A DNA stretch of 39,515 bases from the NCBI GenBank assembly GCA_024408495.1, contig JAKSUY010000008.1:1-39515 (forward strand), read 5' to 3'. Source of the stretch: Bacilli bacterium. Lineage in GTDB: Bacteria > Bacillota_I > Bacilli_A > RFN20 > CAG-826. A model generated the notes under the pieces. The model saw only the letters and a program-made list of their open reading frames with translations, did not search any database and was not told the origin of the DNA. Below, piece by piece: positions 8,619 through 17,221 of the stretch. The position numbers were made by a program, and so were the translations under genes. The stretch's first letter is position 1. Each line of letters starts with the position of its first letter.

Positions 8619-8803
8619 TGAATTACGACTTAGGTGATATCCTTGTTTTAAAGAAACCTCATCCTTGTTTTAAGCGTAGTAAAGAATTCGAAGTTGTTCG
8701 GATGGGCGCAGATATCCGCATTAAGTGTTTAGGGTGCGGTAAGACGTTTCTTTTGCCGCGCGCAGAATTAGAAGAAAAAATCGAAAAAGTAATTAAAAAG
8801 TAA
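8618..8803 (+). CDS. DUF951 family small zinc-finger-like protein
   Basis: A 61-residue basic protein. It has the family pattern GDIL.LKKPHPC, then WEV-like FEVVRMGADIRIKCLGCG, then LPR and a charged C-terminus. Cys18, Cys38 and Cys41 with neighbouring histidine could bind zinc or a nucleic acid. This is a short family found throughout the Firmicutes (YyzM-type), of unknown function, often beside ychF or folate genes. The start codon shares an A with the fhs stop (TAATG), so translation is probably coupled. It is the last gene of the fhs unit and is followed by hairpins. Confidence 0.85.
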   Translation: MNYDLGDILVLKKPHPCFKRSKEFEVVRMGADIRIKCLGCGKTFLLPRAELEEKIEKVIKK

Positions 8804-8807
8804 ATTC

Positions 8808-8833
8808 TATATTTATATAGTTATATAAATATA
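8808..8833. repeat. Perfect 12-base AT inverted repeat after DUF951
   Basis: TATATTTATATA (8808-8819) and TATATAAATATA (8822-8833) are exact reverse complements separated by GT. The repeat sits five bases after the stop codon. It has no T-run, so it may protect or weakly end the fhs transcript. Confidence 0.4.
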
Positions 8834-8841
8834 TAAAAATA

Positions 8842-8864
8842 AGTGAGAATTTCACTCATTTTTT
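8842..8864 (+). terminator. Rho-independent terminator of the fhs unit
   Basis: AGTGAG (8842-8847) pairs with TTCACT (8851-8856) with one G-T pair around a three-base loop. A run of six T at 8859-8864 follows. The stem is short but the T-run is clear. It separates fhs-DUF951 from the toxin-like locus. Confidence 0.5.
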
Positions 8865-8932
8865 ACTAAGTACATATATAAGGGGGATACTGCGCGTATG
8901 CACTTTATCTTTCCTAGGTGCCCACCCTTTCA

Positions 8933-8956
8933 CTCCTTGGTGCTGCAACAAAGGAG
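8933..8956 (+). promoter_or_regulatory. Hairpin that can hide the toxin-like ribosome binding site
   Basis: CTCCTT (8933-8938) is complementary to AAGGAG (8951-8956), the core of the Shine-Dalgarno for the peptide at 8963. The loop of 12 bases contains CAACA, which recurs at 9054-9058, in the short RNA predicted from the opposite strand. Sequestered ribosome binding sites are usual in type I toxin mRNAs. Confidence 0.4.
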
Positions 8957-8962
8957 GAGAGC

Positions 8963-9028
8963 GTGCTCGATACCGTTTTGCTCTTAGTGGTTATGACGTT
9001 GCTGATTGAGTTAATCTCGCGAAGGTAA
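8963..9028 (+). CDS. 21-residue hydrophobic peptide, putative type I toxin
   Basis: GTG start at 8963, stop TAA at 9026-9028. The peptide begins MLDTVLLLVV, continues with MTLLIEL and ends ISRR. It is a single membrane-spanning segment with one acidic residue near the front and a basic tail, as in small toxins and holin-like peptides of the Firmicutes. The ribosome binding site AAAGGAGGAG is among the strongest in the window and only six or so bases from the GTG. A hairpin follows the stop by six bases. The gene is too short for ordinary gene calling. Being a toxin is an inference from its shape and surroundings, not from a recognised family match. Confidence 0.5.
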   Translation: MLDTVLLLVVMTLLIELISRR

Positions 9029-9030
9029 TG

Positions 9031-9053
9031 AAAAAGGACGGCCATCCCGTCCT
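9031..9053 (-). terminator. Hairpin terminator shared by the toxin-like locus
   Basis: AGGACGG (9035-9041) pairs perfectly with CCGTCCT (9047-9053) around a five-base loop. On the minus strand the stem is followed by five T (9035-9031), so it best ends a leftward RNA. It also closes the plus-strand peptide transcript. Confidence 0.6.
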
Positions 9054-9070
9054 CAACACTAAGCGAAATA

Positions 9071-9099
9071 ATGATAGCACCTCGTAGGAGTTTTGTAAA
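9071..9099 (-). promoter_or_regulatory. Promoter for a putative antisense RNA
   Basis: On the minus strand TTTACA (9099-9094) and TATCAT (9076-9071) are separated by exactly 17 bases, one of the best -35/-10 pairs in the window. Transcription would start near 9064 and reach the hairpin at 9053-9035 after only about 30 bases, or read through into the peptide gene as an antisense RNA. Confidence 0.55.
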
Positions 9100-9113
9100 G
9101 GGGCGAGTGCCGA

Positions 9114-9133
9114 CCCGGGCCGTGAGGTCCGGG
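9114..9133. repeat. GC-rich hairpin before the ABC transporter operon
   Basis: CCCGGGCC (9114-9121) pairs with GGTCCGGG (9126-9133), with one G-T pair, around the loop GTGA. There is no T-run. It is followed directly by GTTAA-A-TTAAC (9134-9144) and then the start codon at 9148. It may structure the leader of the ABC operon or belong to the adjacent RNA locus. Confidence 0.4.
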
Positions 9134-9147
9134 GTTAAATTAACAGT

Positions 9148-11205
9148 ATGTATAGATTAGTAAATGTTAGTAAATCGTATGGAAAAGGAAGTAATGTAGT
9201 TAACGTTTTAAAAGAAGTTAACTTGTCTTTTCCTCAAACAGGCTTAGTGTCGATTTTAGGTAAGTCTGGAAGTGGCAAATCCACTCTTTTAAACATTATT
9301 ACAGGATTAGATAAGCCTACTGGTGGAAAAATTTATTTTCTTAATAGAGATTTAAATAAATTAAGTGGAAGAGAAAAGAAAAATTATCAAAGCCAAACGA
9401 TAGGAGTATTGTTTCAGCATTTTAATTTATTTAATGATTTGAATTGTTTAGATAATGTTATGTTACCTAGTTTAGTAAGCGGAAATGATAAAGAAGATAG
9501 CAAAACGAAAGCCGCTAATCTATTTAAAAAATATCACCTCGAGCATTTAATGAACCAAAAATATGAAACGTTATCGGGTGGAGAAAAACAAAGAGTCGCA
9601 TTGTTAAGAGCTTTAATTAATCAACCAAGAATAATTATCGCAGATGAACCGACCGGTGCCTTAGATAGCCGAAATAGTGTTTTCATTATGCAAGAATTAA
9701 AAACTTTAGCAAAAGACCACCTAGTAATAGTGGTCACACATAATGAAGCTCTTATCAGGGACTATGAGGATTATCGTATAAGTATTGTTGATGGCAAAAC
9801 TAGCGAATTAGAAATTAAGTTTAATGCTAGATATGAAGAGAAGAAAATTGGCAAAATAAAATTTAATGCAATTTCTCGTTTTATCAAACTGCACTTAAAT
9901 AAACATAAAGTAAGAAATGTTATCGTCGCCAGTTCAATCGCGTTTTCTTCATTGTGTTTACTGATTTCGCTTGGATATATTAACGGAGCGAAAGCATCGG
10001 TCGATAATTATAAAAAACAGTCACTTCTATATACGTATGCTACAGTTGCAAAGAAGAGTAAAGTAGAAGTTCCTGATTCGCCCATTGTTATTTCTAAATT
10101 AACTAGGCCTACTTTAGATGATATTAGTTTTTTAATCGATGACATACCTTCTTTGGTAGTGGCGAATAATTACCAAATTGTTTTTCCATCCGCGCCAACG
10201 TTTAATTTTGATAATAAAAATATTAGCGATATTGAATTTGCTCCAGTCTACGATTTTTCATTATTTAAAAATCTATTTGTTAGCGGTGTATCCCCGCAGC
10301 AAGATAACTTTCTCGAGGTAGCAGTGAATGAAGAATTTACTCGGCGTTTTGGTTATGGTAATCAAGGCATAATAAATCACATATTTAATTTAGATTCTCT
10401 AAGCGAAATGAACAATAAAACCCCTACAGGCAAATCTATTAAAGATGAGATTTATTTTAATCAGAAAGTAAAAATTGTTGGAGTTGTTAAGGAGTTTGCT
10501 TATTTAAATACTCCTCGAGTCTATTACCCCTATCTTGGTTTAAAAAAAGTTCTTAGTAATTTCATACTTTTAAATTATTCAAAAGATGTAGGACATAATG
10601 TCACAGTTGAAAAAATGGTTAATGATGCTAGTGAAGAAGATGCTAATAGTGGTTATTGCTATAACTTATTTATTAATAATCTGAGCGAAGTTAATCAGCT
10701 TTATAAATTTAAAGAAGAATATGATCAACTAGGCACATTTGATATTGTCTCAACTAGTTTTACCATCTCTTCTTCGTATCAAGAAATGACTGATATTATC
10801 TCAACTTCTTTAATTGCGTTTGTGATTATTGCAATAGTCGGAGCAATTTTTATTATTGTTATTACCGCCTATTCTAATTTCACCCAAAATAAAAAAGAGA
10901 GTGCTATATTGTCAATTATCGGAACTAATAAACTGGCTATTTTTAACATTTTTAATATAGAGAATTTGATTGTTGCTGCTTTTGCTATATTTGCTTCATT
11001 CTTATTGTCAATGCCGGTTGCTTTAATTATTAATTCGATTATTGAGAAAGCGTTTCGTTTAAGCAATCTAATCGTTATCCCGTTTTTATCTTATATTCCG
11101 TTTGTAATTTTATTAGCAGCTTTTGCTTTATCTATATTAGCGACCATGGTTCCGTTTTTGTTTTATGAAAATGGTTTTATTGTTGAGGAATTAAAAGACG
11201 AATGA
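9148..11205 (+). CDS. ABC transporter, fused ATPase and FtsX-like permease
   Basis: A 685-residue protein. Residues 1-225 are an ATP-binding domain of the MacB/LolD class: Walker A GKSGSGKS (38-45), signature LSGGE (142-146), Walker B IIIADE (162-167) and the H-loop in VVTHNEAL. A hydrophobic segment at about 258-278 starts the permease. A large outside domain follows, then three helices near 565-675, the FtsX/MacB layout. Such fusions usually act in lipoprotein or peptide handling or peptide resistance rather than nutrient import; the substrate here cannot be told. No clear ribosome binding site is seen. The stop overlaps the next gene by four bases (ATGA), and that gene is a similar fusion, so the two probably form a heterodimer. 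Confidence 0.85.
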   Translation: MYRLVNVSKSYGKGSNVVNVLKEVNLSFPQTGLVSILGKSGSGKSTLLNIITGLDKPTGGKIYFLNRDLNKLSGREKKNYQSQTIGVLFQHFNLFNDLNCLDNVMLPSLVSGNDKEDSKTKAANLFKKYHLEHLMNQKYETLSGGEKQRVALLRALINQPRIIIADEPTGALDSRNSVFIMQELKTLAKDHLVIVVTHNEALIRDYEDYRISIVDGKTSELEIKFNARYEEKKIGKIKFNAISRFIKLHLNKHKVRNVIVASSIAFSSLCLLISLGYINGAKASVDNYKKQSLLYTYATVAKKSKVEVPDSPIVISKLTRPTLDDISFLIDDIPSLVVANNYQIVFPSAPTFNFDNKNISDIEFAPVYDFSLFKNLFVSGVSPQQDNFLEVAVNEEFTRRFGYGNQGIINHIFNLDSLSEMNNKTPTGKSIKDEIYFNQKVKIVGVVKEFAYLNTPRVYYPYLGLKKVLSNFILLNYSKDVGHNVTVEKMVNDASEEDANSGYCYNLFINNLSEVNQLYKFKEEYDQLGTFDIVSTSFTISSSYQEMTDIISTSLIAFVIIAIVGAIFIIVITAYSNFTQNKKESAILSIIGTNKLAIFNIFNIENLIVAAFAIFASFLLSMPVALIINSIIEKAFRLSNLIVIPFLSYIPFVILLAAFALSILATMVPFLFYENGFIVEELKDE

Positions 11206-13961
11206 TTACTTTAAAGAATATTAGTAAGCGCTATAAAGAAAATGTTATTAACGATTTCTCTTATACATTTCCTAACACCGGATTAATCGCAATTATCGGT
11301 GATAGCGGCTCTGGTAAATCTACCTTATTAAATATTATTAGTGGTGTTGACAATAACTATACTGGTAATTTGCGTATTGATGCTATCAATATTAAGCTGC
11401 TTAACGAAATAGAGAGTTCCACTTTTCGTTTAAATAATATCGGATATGTGTTTCAAGATTTTCGTCTATTAAATTTATTAAGTGTTTTCGACAACGTTGT
11501 TTTTAATTTAGATGCTACATCATCGTTATCTAAGGATGCCAAAAATAAACTAGTGGAAAATGCTTTAAAATTTGTTGGTTTAGAGAAGAAAAAGAAAATT
11601 GCAATAAATAAATTATCAGGAGGAGAAAAACAAAGAGTAGCGATTGCGCGCGCTATAGTGGCATCACCTAAATATTTGCTTTGCGATGAGCCGACTGGTA
11701 ACCTTGATGATAAAAATGCGGTTGCGATATTTTCTTTGCTTAAAAAATATAGCGAAACTCATTTAGTGATTTTAGTGTCGCATGATCAAGAAAAGACTGT
11801 TAAATACGCGGATGAGATAATTTATTTAAAAGACGGGAAAATAAATCATATTGAAAGACTTAACGAAATAAAAACGGCTGAAACTCCACAGTTAAACATC
11901 AATAAGAAAAATAATATCTCGCTTTCTTGGGAGCTACGTTTCCGCTCTGGTAAAAAGAAAATTCAAGAAAAGAAATTTCGCTCAATTTTCACTAATCTTA
12001 TTTCTTCAATTTCTCTTTTAGCCCTAGGCATAGGTGTAATTGTTACTACTTCCTTGAGAAATCAAATCGTTTCCTCGTTTGCTAATTTAATTAATCCTAA
12101 TCAAATAATTGTTACAAAGAAGAGCACAAATCCTAATCCATACACAAGCTACATTTCTACCGATGAAACAGTAGTCAAAAGAATTTACGAAGAATATAGC
12201 GAATATATGTATGGAATAGGTGTTATTTATTTAAATAATTTTTCTCAGCATTTTACAGATCGAGATCAAGTTTACATTGAACTGAACGGAAGGAAGGTTG
12301 TTTTACCATCTTATCATTCTGCTAAATTTAATTCTTATGTGTGGCAAGAAGAATGTACATCGGACATATTCTTCCCAGATTTAAAAGAAAAATTAGAAAT
12401 TAACGAAATAGTTTTAGGATTAACTTATAGCGATATGCGTAGTTTATGTCGTCAAATAGGTTTAGCCGCTGAAACCTATCAAATTTTAGGTAGTTATTTA
12501 GCCACCCACGATGTCTCGCTTTATTTAGGAATCGATAATATGAGTTGGCAATACGAAAATGATATCGTATTCACTTTAAAAAGTGTTTACCCTTCTTCTG
12601 AACCAGAAATTTACCACACTGATAATTTTTTTAACCAACATGTTTTTGAAATTGAAGCACAGATGCCTACTACCTTAGATATCATGAGCGAGCCAGAAAA
12701 ACCATGGACATTAAAAAAAGTGTTTACCTTTCATCTAGCGGAAGCGCCTTCTTATTTTGTTGAAAAAATTCAATATGATAAAAAATACGATGATATTTTA
12801 ATCGAAAGTGCTCAAAATTTTTTAGAAGACTCATGCATCGCTACCGGTACTTGTCCAAGTAATATAGTTTTTGTTTTTACGTTAGACAAAAATGCGGTTG
12901 ATATATCAGATATTATTACTTTTAAAAAAATAACACCCCGAATCAAAAGCTTTTACTTGTCCACTATTAGTGGCTATCAAATGCATTCATCGGGTATGAT
13001 AACGGGATTTAGCAATAATATAGCTTTTTCTTTTGATGAAGATAAAGCATTTGCGGTAGGTGACTATTTTTCTAAGCAAATAGAGGGTGATATGCAAGAA
13101 TTTCCCGGTACAGCTATTGGTGGTGTGACGCGTTTTAATCAAAAACCAGTTTTGTTTTCAAGCGATCTAGAACAAATTAGTATTGGTGATTTGCCAAATA
13201 ACTACAACGAAATAGTAATATCTACTGGTTTAGCTAAATATCTTGGAATAGAAAAACCGATTTATGAAGATCTTTATTATTCAATTTATTCACCAACCTT
13301 AGAGGAAGTAATTCTCAACAAATTTAAAGTAGTAGGAATAGTTGAAGAAGAGAAGAATTATATTTACCATTATCCATTATTTTCTATTTCATTTTTTCGT
13401 GATAAATTAGGGGTATCTTCATTTAATTTAGTGCCGACTAGCATGGTGGTTAATCTATTAGATGACACCAATGTTGATTTATTAATGGCGGACCTATCAG
13501 CTTCTTTCAAAGAATATAATTTCTCATGCCCTCTTGAAGAAATTGGTGCAACGGTTGATGAAACAATGAATTATGTCACTAGCATAGCAATAATCTTCTC
13601 ATGCATTGCCTTAGTAATAACTACTTTATTGTTAGCGCTAATTAGTTACCTTAATACCATTGAAAGTAAAAACGAAATCAATCTTTTAAAGCATTTAGGT
13701 CACAATCATAAATCCATTAATGAATATATCGTTTCTCACTCTTTAGTAATGAGTATTATTACAACATTTATTGCTGTAATTGAACTAATGATTTTTCAAG
13801 TCTTTTTATCATTATTTCTAGGCAATTTTTTTGGTGTATCTGCATCGTTAACCATCAATGCTTTACCGTTTTTTATCATAATTATTGTCGGATTATTTTT
13901 GCCGACCGTCATTAGTTATTTAGTTAGCAATATTACACTAAAGAAAATGATAAAAAGTTAA
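11202..13961 (+). CDS. ABC transporter, fused ATPase and permease (second subunit)
   Basis: A 919-residue partner of the preceding gene, overlapping it at ATGA. The ATPase domain (1-225) has Walker A GDSGSGKS (33-40), LSGGEKQRVAIARA and LLCDEPTGNLDD with the H-loop in VSHDQEK. A first membrane segment at about residue 263-285 is followed by an unusually long outside region of some 520 residues. Three helices lie at about 790-915. The outside domain is about twice that of the first subunit, which suggests it binds the substrate or a lipoprotein partner. Both halves have intact ATP sites. The substrate is not known. The gene ends 42 bases before ychF. Confidence 0.83.
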   Translation: MITLKNISKRYKENVINDFSYTFPNTGLIAIIGDSGSGKSTLLNIISGVDNNYTGNLRIDAINIKLLNEIESSTFRLNNIGYVFQDFRLLNLLSVFDNVVFNLDATSSLSKDAKNKLVENALKFVGLEKKKKIAINKLSGGEKQRVAIARAIVASPKYLLCDEPTGNLDDKNAVAIFSLLKKYSETHLVILVSHDQEKTVKYADEIIYLKDGKINHIERLNEIKTAETPQLNINKKNNISLSWELRFRSGKKKIQEKKFRSIFTNLISSISLLALGIGVIVTTSLRNQIVSSFANLINPNQIIVTKKSTNPNPYTSYISTDETVVKRIYEEYSEYMYGIGVIYLNNFSQHFTDRDQVYIELNGRKVVLPSYHSAKFNSYVWQEECTSDIFFPDLKEKLEINEIVLGLTYSDMRSLCRQIGLAAETYQILGSYLATHDVSLYLGIDNMSWQYENDIVFTLKSVYPSSEPEIYHTDNFFNQHVFEIEAQMPTTLDIMSEPEKPWTLKKVFTFHLAEAPSYFVEKIQYDKKYDDILIESAQNFLEDSCIATGTCPSNIVFVFTLDKNAVDISDIITFKKITPRIKSFYLSTISGYQMHSSGMITGFSNNIAFSFDEDKAFAVGDYFSKQIEGDMQEFPGTAIGGVTRFNQKPVLFSSDLEQISIGDLPNNYNEIVISTGLAKYLGIEKPIYEDLYYSIYSPTLEEVILNKFKVVGIVEEEKNYIYHYPLFSISFFRDKLGVSSFNLVPTSMVVNLLDDTNVDLLMADLSASFKEYNFSCPLEEIGATVDETMNYVTSIAIIFSCIALVITTLLLALISYLNTIESKNEINLLKHLGHNHKSINEYIVSHSLVMSIITTFIAVIELMIFQVFLSLFLGNFFGVSASLTINALPFFIIIIVGLFLPTVISYLVSNITLKKMIKS

Positions 13962-13990
13962 GATTATCTTTTATAAAAAATAATTATTGT

Positions 13991-13996
13991 TATAAT
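13991..13996 (+). promoter_or_regulatory. Extended -10 promoter of ychF, leaderless layout
   Basis: TG-T-TATAAT, a perfect extended -10, is followed by seven bases and then ATG 14004. Transcription would start at the A of the start codon or one base before. No ribosome binding site is present. Confidence 0.6.
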
Positions 13997-14003
13997 TATT
14001 GCT

Positions 14004-15110
14004 ATGGCATTAAAAGCAGGAATTGTCGGTTTACCAAATGTAGGGAAGTCTACCCTTTTTAATGCTATTACAAATAGCCATGCTGAAGCCGCTAATTATC
14101 CTTTTGCGACTATTAATCCAAATACTGGAGTAGTCATAGTTCCTGATCATCGACTCGATTATTTAGCAAAAGCTTTTAAGCCTAAGAAAACGATTTATGC
14201 AACATTTGAATTCTATGATATTGCTGGTTTAGTGAAAGGCGCATCTAAAGGAGAAGGTTTAGGTAATCAATTCTTAGCTCATATTCGTGAATGTGATGCC
14301 ATTGTAGAAGTTGTTCGTTGCTTTGAAAGCGCTGATATTATTCATGTTGAAGGGAACGTTAACCCCAAACGAGATATCGAAACTATTAATCTTGAACTTG
14401 CCTTGGCGGATTTAGATACCGTTAATAAGCGCTTGAGCAAAGTTGAAACTAAAGCGCGTATTCAAAAAGATAAAGAATCAATTGCGGAATATAATGCTTT
14501 AAAGAAGGTAGTTGAACCATTAAGCCAAGGTCAATCAATACGCCAGCTTGAATTTACTGAAGATGAATTTAACTATTTATTTAAAGAATTACATCTTCTT
14601 TCACTTAAGCCAATTATCTATGTCGCTAATGTCAGCGAAGAGGATTATGCAAACTTAGAAAATGCTACTCATTTAAAAGCTGTACAAGAAATCGCGAATA
14701 AAGAAAAAGCCGAAGTAATTCCAGTTTCTTGTGAAATTGAATATCAAATTTCAACTCTTCCAGTTAACGAAAGAGGAGAATTCTTATCATCGCTTAATCA
14801 AACTGAATCTGGTTTAGATAAATTAGTAAAAGCTTCATATAAGCTGCTTAACTTATCCACCTTCTTTACTGTAGGCGAAGATGAATGTAGAGCTTGGACT
14901 TTCACTAATGGTATGTTAGCGCCTGATTGTGCAGGTATTATTCATACTGACTTTAAACGTGGCTTTATTAAGGCCGAAGTTTATTCATATAGTGATTTTG
15001 AGCAGTTCGGTAGTGAGCAAGCCATTAAAGAGAATGGAAAACTCAGAATCGAAGGGAAGGAGTACGCATTTAAAGATGGCGACATTGTCTTCTTTAAATT
15101 TAATGTTTAA
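14004..15110 (+). CDS. ychF: Redox-regulated ATPase/GTPase YchF (Obg family)
   Basis: A 368-residue universally conserved P-loop protein that binds ribosomes and hydrolyses ATP. The first residues MALKAGIVGLPNVGKSTLFN contain the P-loop (GLPNVGKS). G2-G3 features include YPFATINPN and YDIAGLVKGASKGEGLGNQFLAHIRE. The C-terminal TGS domain (about 285-365) includes FFTVGEDECRAWT, FKRGFIKAEVYSY and a terminal GDIVFFKFNV. The length equals that of the family. The start is fixed by the promoter placed just upstream and by strong conservation of the N-terminus. It heads a run with ispF, argS, rpoE, fba and cysQ. Confidence 0.96.
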   Translation: MALKAGIVGLPNVGKSTLFNAITNSHAEAANYPFATINPNTGVVIVPDHRLDYLAKAFKPKKTIYATFEFYDIAGLVKGASKGEGLGNQFLAHIRECDAIVEVVRCFESADIIHVEGNVNPKRDIETINLELALADLDTVNKRLSKVETKARIQKDKESIAEYNALKKVVEPLSQGQSIRQLEFTEDEFNYLFKELHLLSLKPIIYVANVSEEDYANLENATHLKAVQEIANKEKAEVIPVSCEIEYQISTLPVNERGEFLSSLNQTESGLDKLVKASYKLLNLSTFFTVGEDECRAWTFTNGMLAPDCAGIIHTDFKRGFIKAEVYSYSDFEQFGSEQAIKENGKLRIEGKEYAFKDGDIVFFKFNV

Positions 15111-15112
15111 TT

Positions 15113-15586
15113 ATGTATCGCATCGGATTTAGTAAAGATATTCATAAATTAGGAAAGGGCCGCAAACTTATGCTTGCAGGCGTTCATATTCCTTTTGATA
15201 AAGGCGAACTCGCCCATAGCGATGGCGATGTGATTATTCACGCTGTAGCTGAAGCGATGTTGGGAGCAGCTGCACTTGGTGACTTAGGAACTTTCTATCC
15301 TACCAATGATAAAAAATATAAAAACATTGCTAGTAAAGAAATATTAATCGATACCAATAAGCGCATTCATAAATTAAAATATCAAATTGAAAATGTCGAT
15401 GTGAGTGTGGAGCTTGAAAGGCCAAAACTTGCTCCTTATATAAATAAGATGAAAAATAATTTAGCAAAAATTTTAAAAATCAAATCGAATCAAGTGAGCA
15501 TTAAGGCAAATACCAATGAAGGTTTATGCGCGACAGGGAAAGGAGAAGCGATTATTGCATATGCAATAGTCTTATTAAAAAAATAA
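15113..15586 (+). CDS. ispF: 2-C-methyl-D-erythritol 2,4-cyclodiphosphate synthase
   Basis: Fifth enzyme of the MEP isoprenoid pathway; it cyclises CDP-methylerythritol phosphate with loss of CMP. It has 157 residues, the usual size. The zinc ligands are Asp9 and His11 (SKDIH) and His43 in HSDGDVIIHA. LGAAALGDLGTFYPTND and the terminal TNEGLCATGKGEAI correspond to the family's GDIGxHFPDxD and TTEKLGFTGRxEG motifs, the last somewhat divergent. It starts two bases after ychF without a Shine-Dalgarno, so translation is probably coupled. It indicates that isoprenoids are made by the MEP route, although no other gene of the route is in the window. Confidence 0.95.
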   Translation: MYRIGFSKDIHKLGKGRKLMLAGVHIPFDKGELAHSDGDVIIHAVAEAMLGAAALGDLGTFYPTNDKKYKNIASKEILIDTNKRIHKLKYQIENVDVSVELERPKLAPYINKMKNNLAKILKIKSNQVSIKANTNEGLCATGKGEAIIAYAIVLLKK

Positions 15587-15587
15587 C

Positions 15588-17210
15588 ATGGCAATTGAAT
15601 TAACTTTAAAAGAAGAAATTAATAAAGCACTTAAAAAATTAGGTGTTGTTTTTGAAACAAATAACATTACTATAGATCATTCTAAGGATCCGAGCCATGG
15701 AGATTATGCCTCTAATATTGCTTTTAAAGTAAATAAAGATTTAGGTCCGACTCCAATCGAGACCGCTAATAAGATTATTGAAGCGCTTGATAAAAAAATA
15801 TTTAATAAAGTTGAAGTCGCTAAGCCCGGTTTTATCAATTTCTTCTTAAAGAGTGATTTAGTTACATCGGCTATTGAAGAAATCGTGAGGCTTAACAAAA
15901 AATACGGCGCAGGTGAAAAGAAAGAAGAAAAAATTAACATTGAATTTGTAAGCGCGAATCCCACAGGTCATCTTCATGTTGGTCATGCTCGTTGTGCTGC
16001 TTATGGTGATTCATTAGCACGTATTATGGAATTTGCGGGTTATCAAGTTACTCGTGAATATTATATTAATGATGCCGGCAATCAAATCGCTAATCTAGGC
16101 GAATCAATATATCAAAGATATATAGAATTATTTGGCGAAAAAGCCAAAATTCCTGAAGACGGATATATGGGAGAAGATGTAAAAGAAATTGCTAAATCAT
16201 TTAAACAAAAATATGGTAATTCTTTATTAGAACATACCAAAGAAAATCTAAACAAGATGACTAATGAAGGAAAAGCCTTAGAACTTGAAAATATTAAGAA
16301 AGATCTCGAATTATTTAGAGTTAAATTTGATGTCTATAGTTCGGAGACTACGATTAGAAATAGTGGCGCGATTGAAAAAGCGCTCAAAGAATTAGAACCA
16401 CATATTTATGTTGATGGTGGTGCTAAGATTCTTAGAACCACTGAATATCTTGATGATAAAGATCGTCCGATTGTTAAGAGCAATGGTGATTATACTTATT
16501 TCCTACCGGATATTGCTTATCACTACAACAAATTAAGCCGTGGGTTTGATTATTTGATTGATGTTTTAGGTGCTGATCACCATGGTTACGTTAATCGCAT
16601 GAAAAGCGCGCTAATGATGAAAGGTTATAAAAAAGAAACTCTTGATGTTCCGCTTGTTCAAGTTGTGCGCTTAATGGATAAGGGCTTGGAAGTCAAAATG
16701 AGCAAACGTACTGGCAATGCAATCACGTTGAGAGAACTTTGCGAAGAAGTTGGGGTCGATGCGGTTAGATATTTCTTTGTAGCAAGAAGCAACACTTCTC
16801 ATCTTGATTTTGACTATGCGGTCGCGAAGTCGAAAACCAATGATAATCCAGTTTACTATGCAATGTATGCTCACGCTCGCTTGCATAATGTTCTTGAACT
16901 CGCAAAAGGAATGAAAGTCGATTATTCTGGCAAACTCTTAAAAGAAAAAGCTGAGCTTGATATTTTAAAAACTTTGCAAGAGTTTCCGCATGTTATTCAA
17001 ACGGTGGCAAAATCTCACGAAGTTCATAAATTAACAATTTTTATACATTCACTAGCAACTTTAATTCATTCATTCTATAATGAATGTCGCATAGTAAATA
17101 AAGAAAGTCTTGAATTAACCGCTAATCGCTTAGGATTAGTTGAAGCAAGCAAGATTGTCTTGTATAATGCTTTAAGTTTAATTGGAGTTAATGCTCCAGA
17201 TAAAATGTAA
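15588..17210 (+). CDS. argS: Arginyl-tRNA synthetase
   Basis: Class I aminoacyl-tRNA synthetase that charges tRNA-Arg. It has 540 residues, slightly below the usual 550-570. The N-terminal Add1 domain covers residues 1-105. FVSANPTGHLHVGHAR carries the HIGH-type motif (HVGH 130-133), and KMSKRTGN carries the KMSKS loop (370-374). The C-terminal helical anticodon-binding DALR domain ends with SLIGVNAPDKM. It starts one base after ispF with no ribosome binding site. rpoE follows after 11 bases with its own AAGGAG. Confidence 0.96.
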   Translation: MAIELTLKEEINKALKKLGVVFETNNITIDHSKDPSHGDYASNIAFKVNKDLGPTPIETANKIIEALDKKIFNKVEVAKPGFINFFLKSDLVTSAIEEIVRLNKKYGAGEKKEEKINIEFVSANPTGHLHVGHARCAAYGDSLARIMEFAGYQVTREYYINDAGNQIANLGESIYQRYIELFGEKAKIPEDGYMGEDVKEIAKSFKQKYGNSLLEHTKENLNKMTNEGKALELENIKKDLELFRVKFDVYSSETTIRNSGAIEKALKELEPHIYVDGGAKILRTTEYLDDKDRPIVKSNGDYTYFLPDIAYHYNKLSRGFDYLIDVLGADHHGYVNRMKSALMMKGYKKETLDVPLVQVVRLMDKGLEVKMSKRTGNAITLRELCEEVGVDAVRYFFVARSNTSHLDFDYAVAKSKTNDNPVYYAMYAHARLHNVLELAKGMKVDYSGKLLKEKAELDILKTLQEFPHVIQTVAKSHEVHKLTIFIHSLATLIHSFYNECRIVNKESLELTANRLGLVEASKIVLYNALSLIGVNAPDKM

Positions 17211-17221
17211 GGAGAAATCTT

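Larger units (their letters stand above)
8881..9064. other. Candidate type I toxin-antitoxin locus
   Basis: This GC-richer stretch stands out from its AT-rich surroundings. It contains a 21-residue hydrophobic peptide gene behind a perfect ribosome binding site, and an upstream CTCCTT (8933-8938) that can pair with the AAGGAG (8951-8956) of that site. A seven-pair hairpin (9035-9053) follows the peptide. A promoter on the opposite strand just beyond (-35 at 9094-9099, -10 at 9071-9076) points back toward it. This arrangement matches Fst/par-like and other type I systems, where a small antisense RNA blocks translation of a membrane-active peptide. I do not recognise the exact family. The gap 8804-9147 holds nothing else that codes. 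Confidence 0.5.

Noticed and set aside
8881-9133. SRP RNA, tmRNA or a known riboswitch in the GC-richer stretch
   Set aside because: The conserved SRP loop, tmRNA ends and riboswitch cores I know are not present; the peptide with its ribosome binding site explains the central part better.
9135-9147. TTAAAT seven bases before the ABC start as another leaderless -10
   Set aside because: It matches the consensus at only four of six positions, lacks the A at the second position and has no TG extension.
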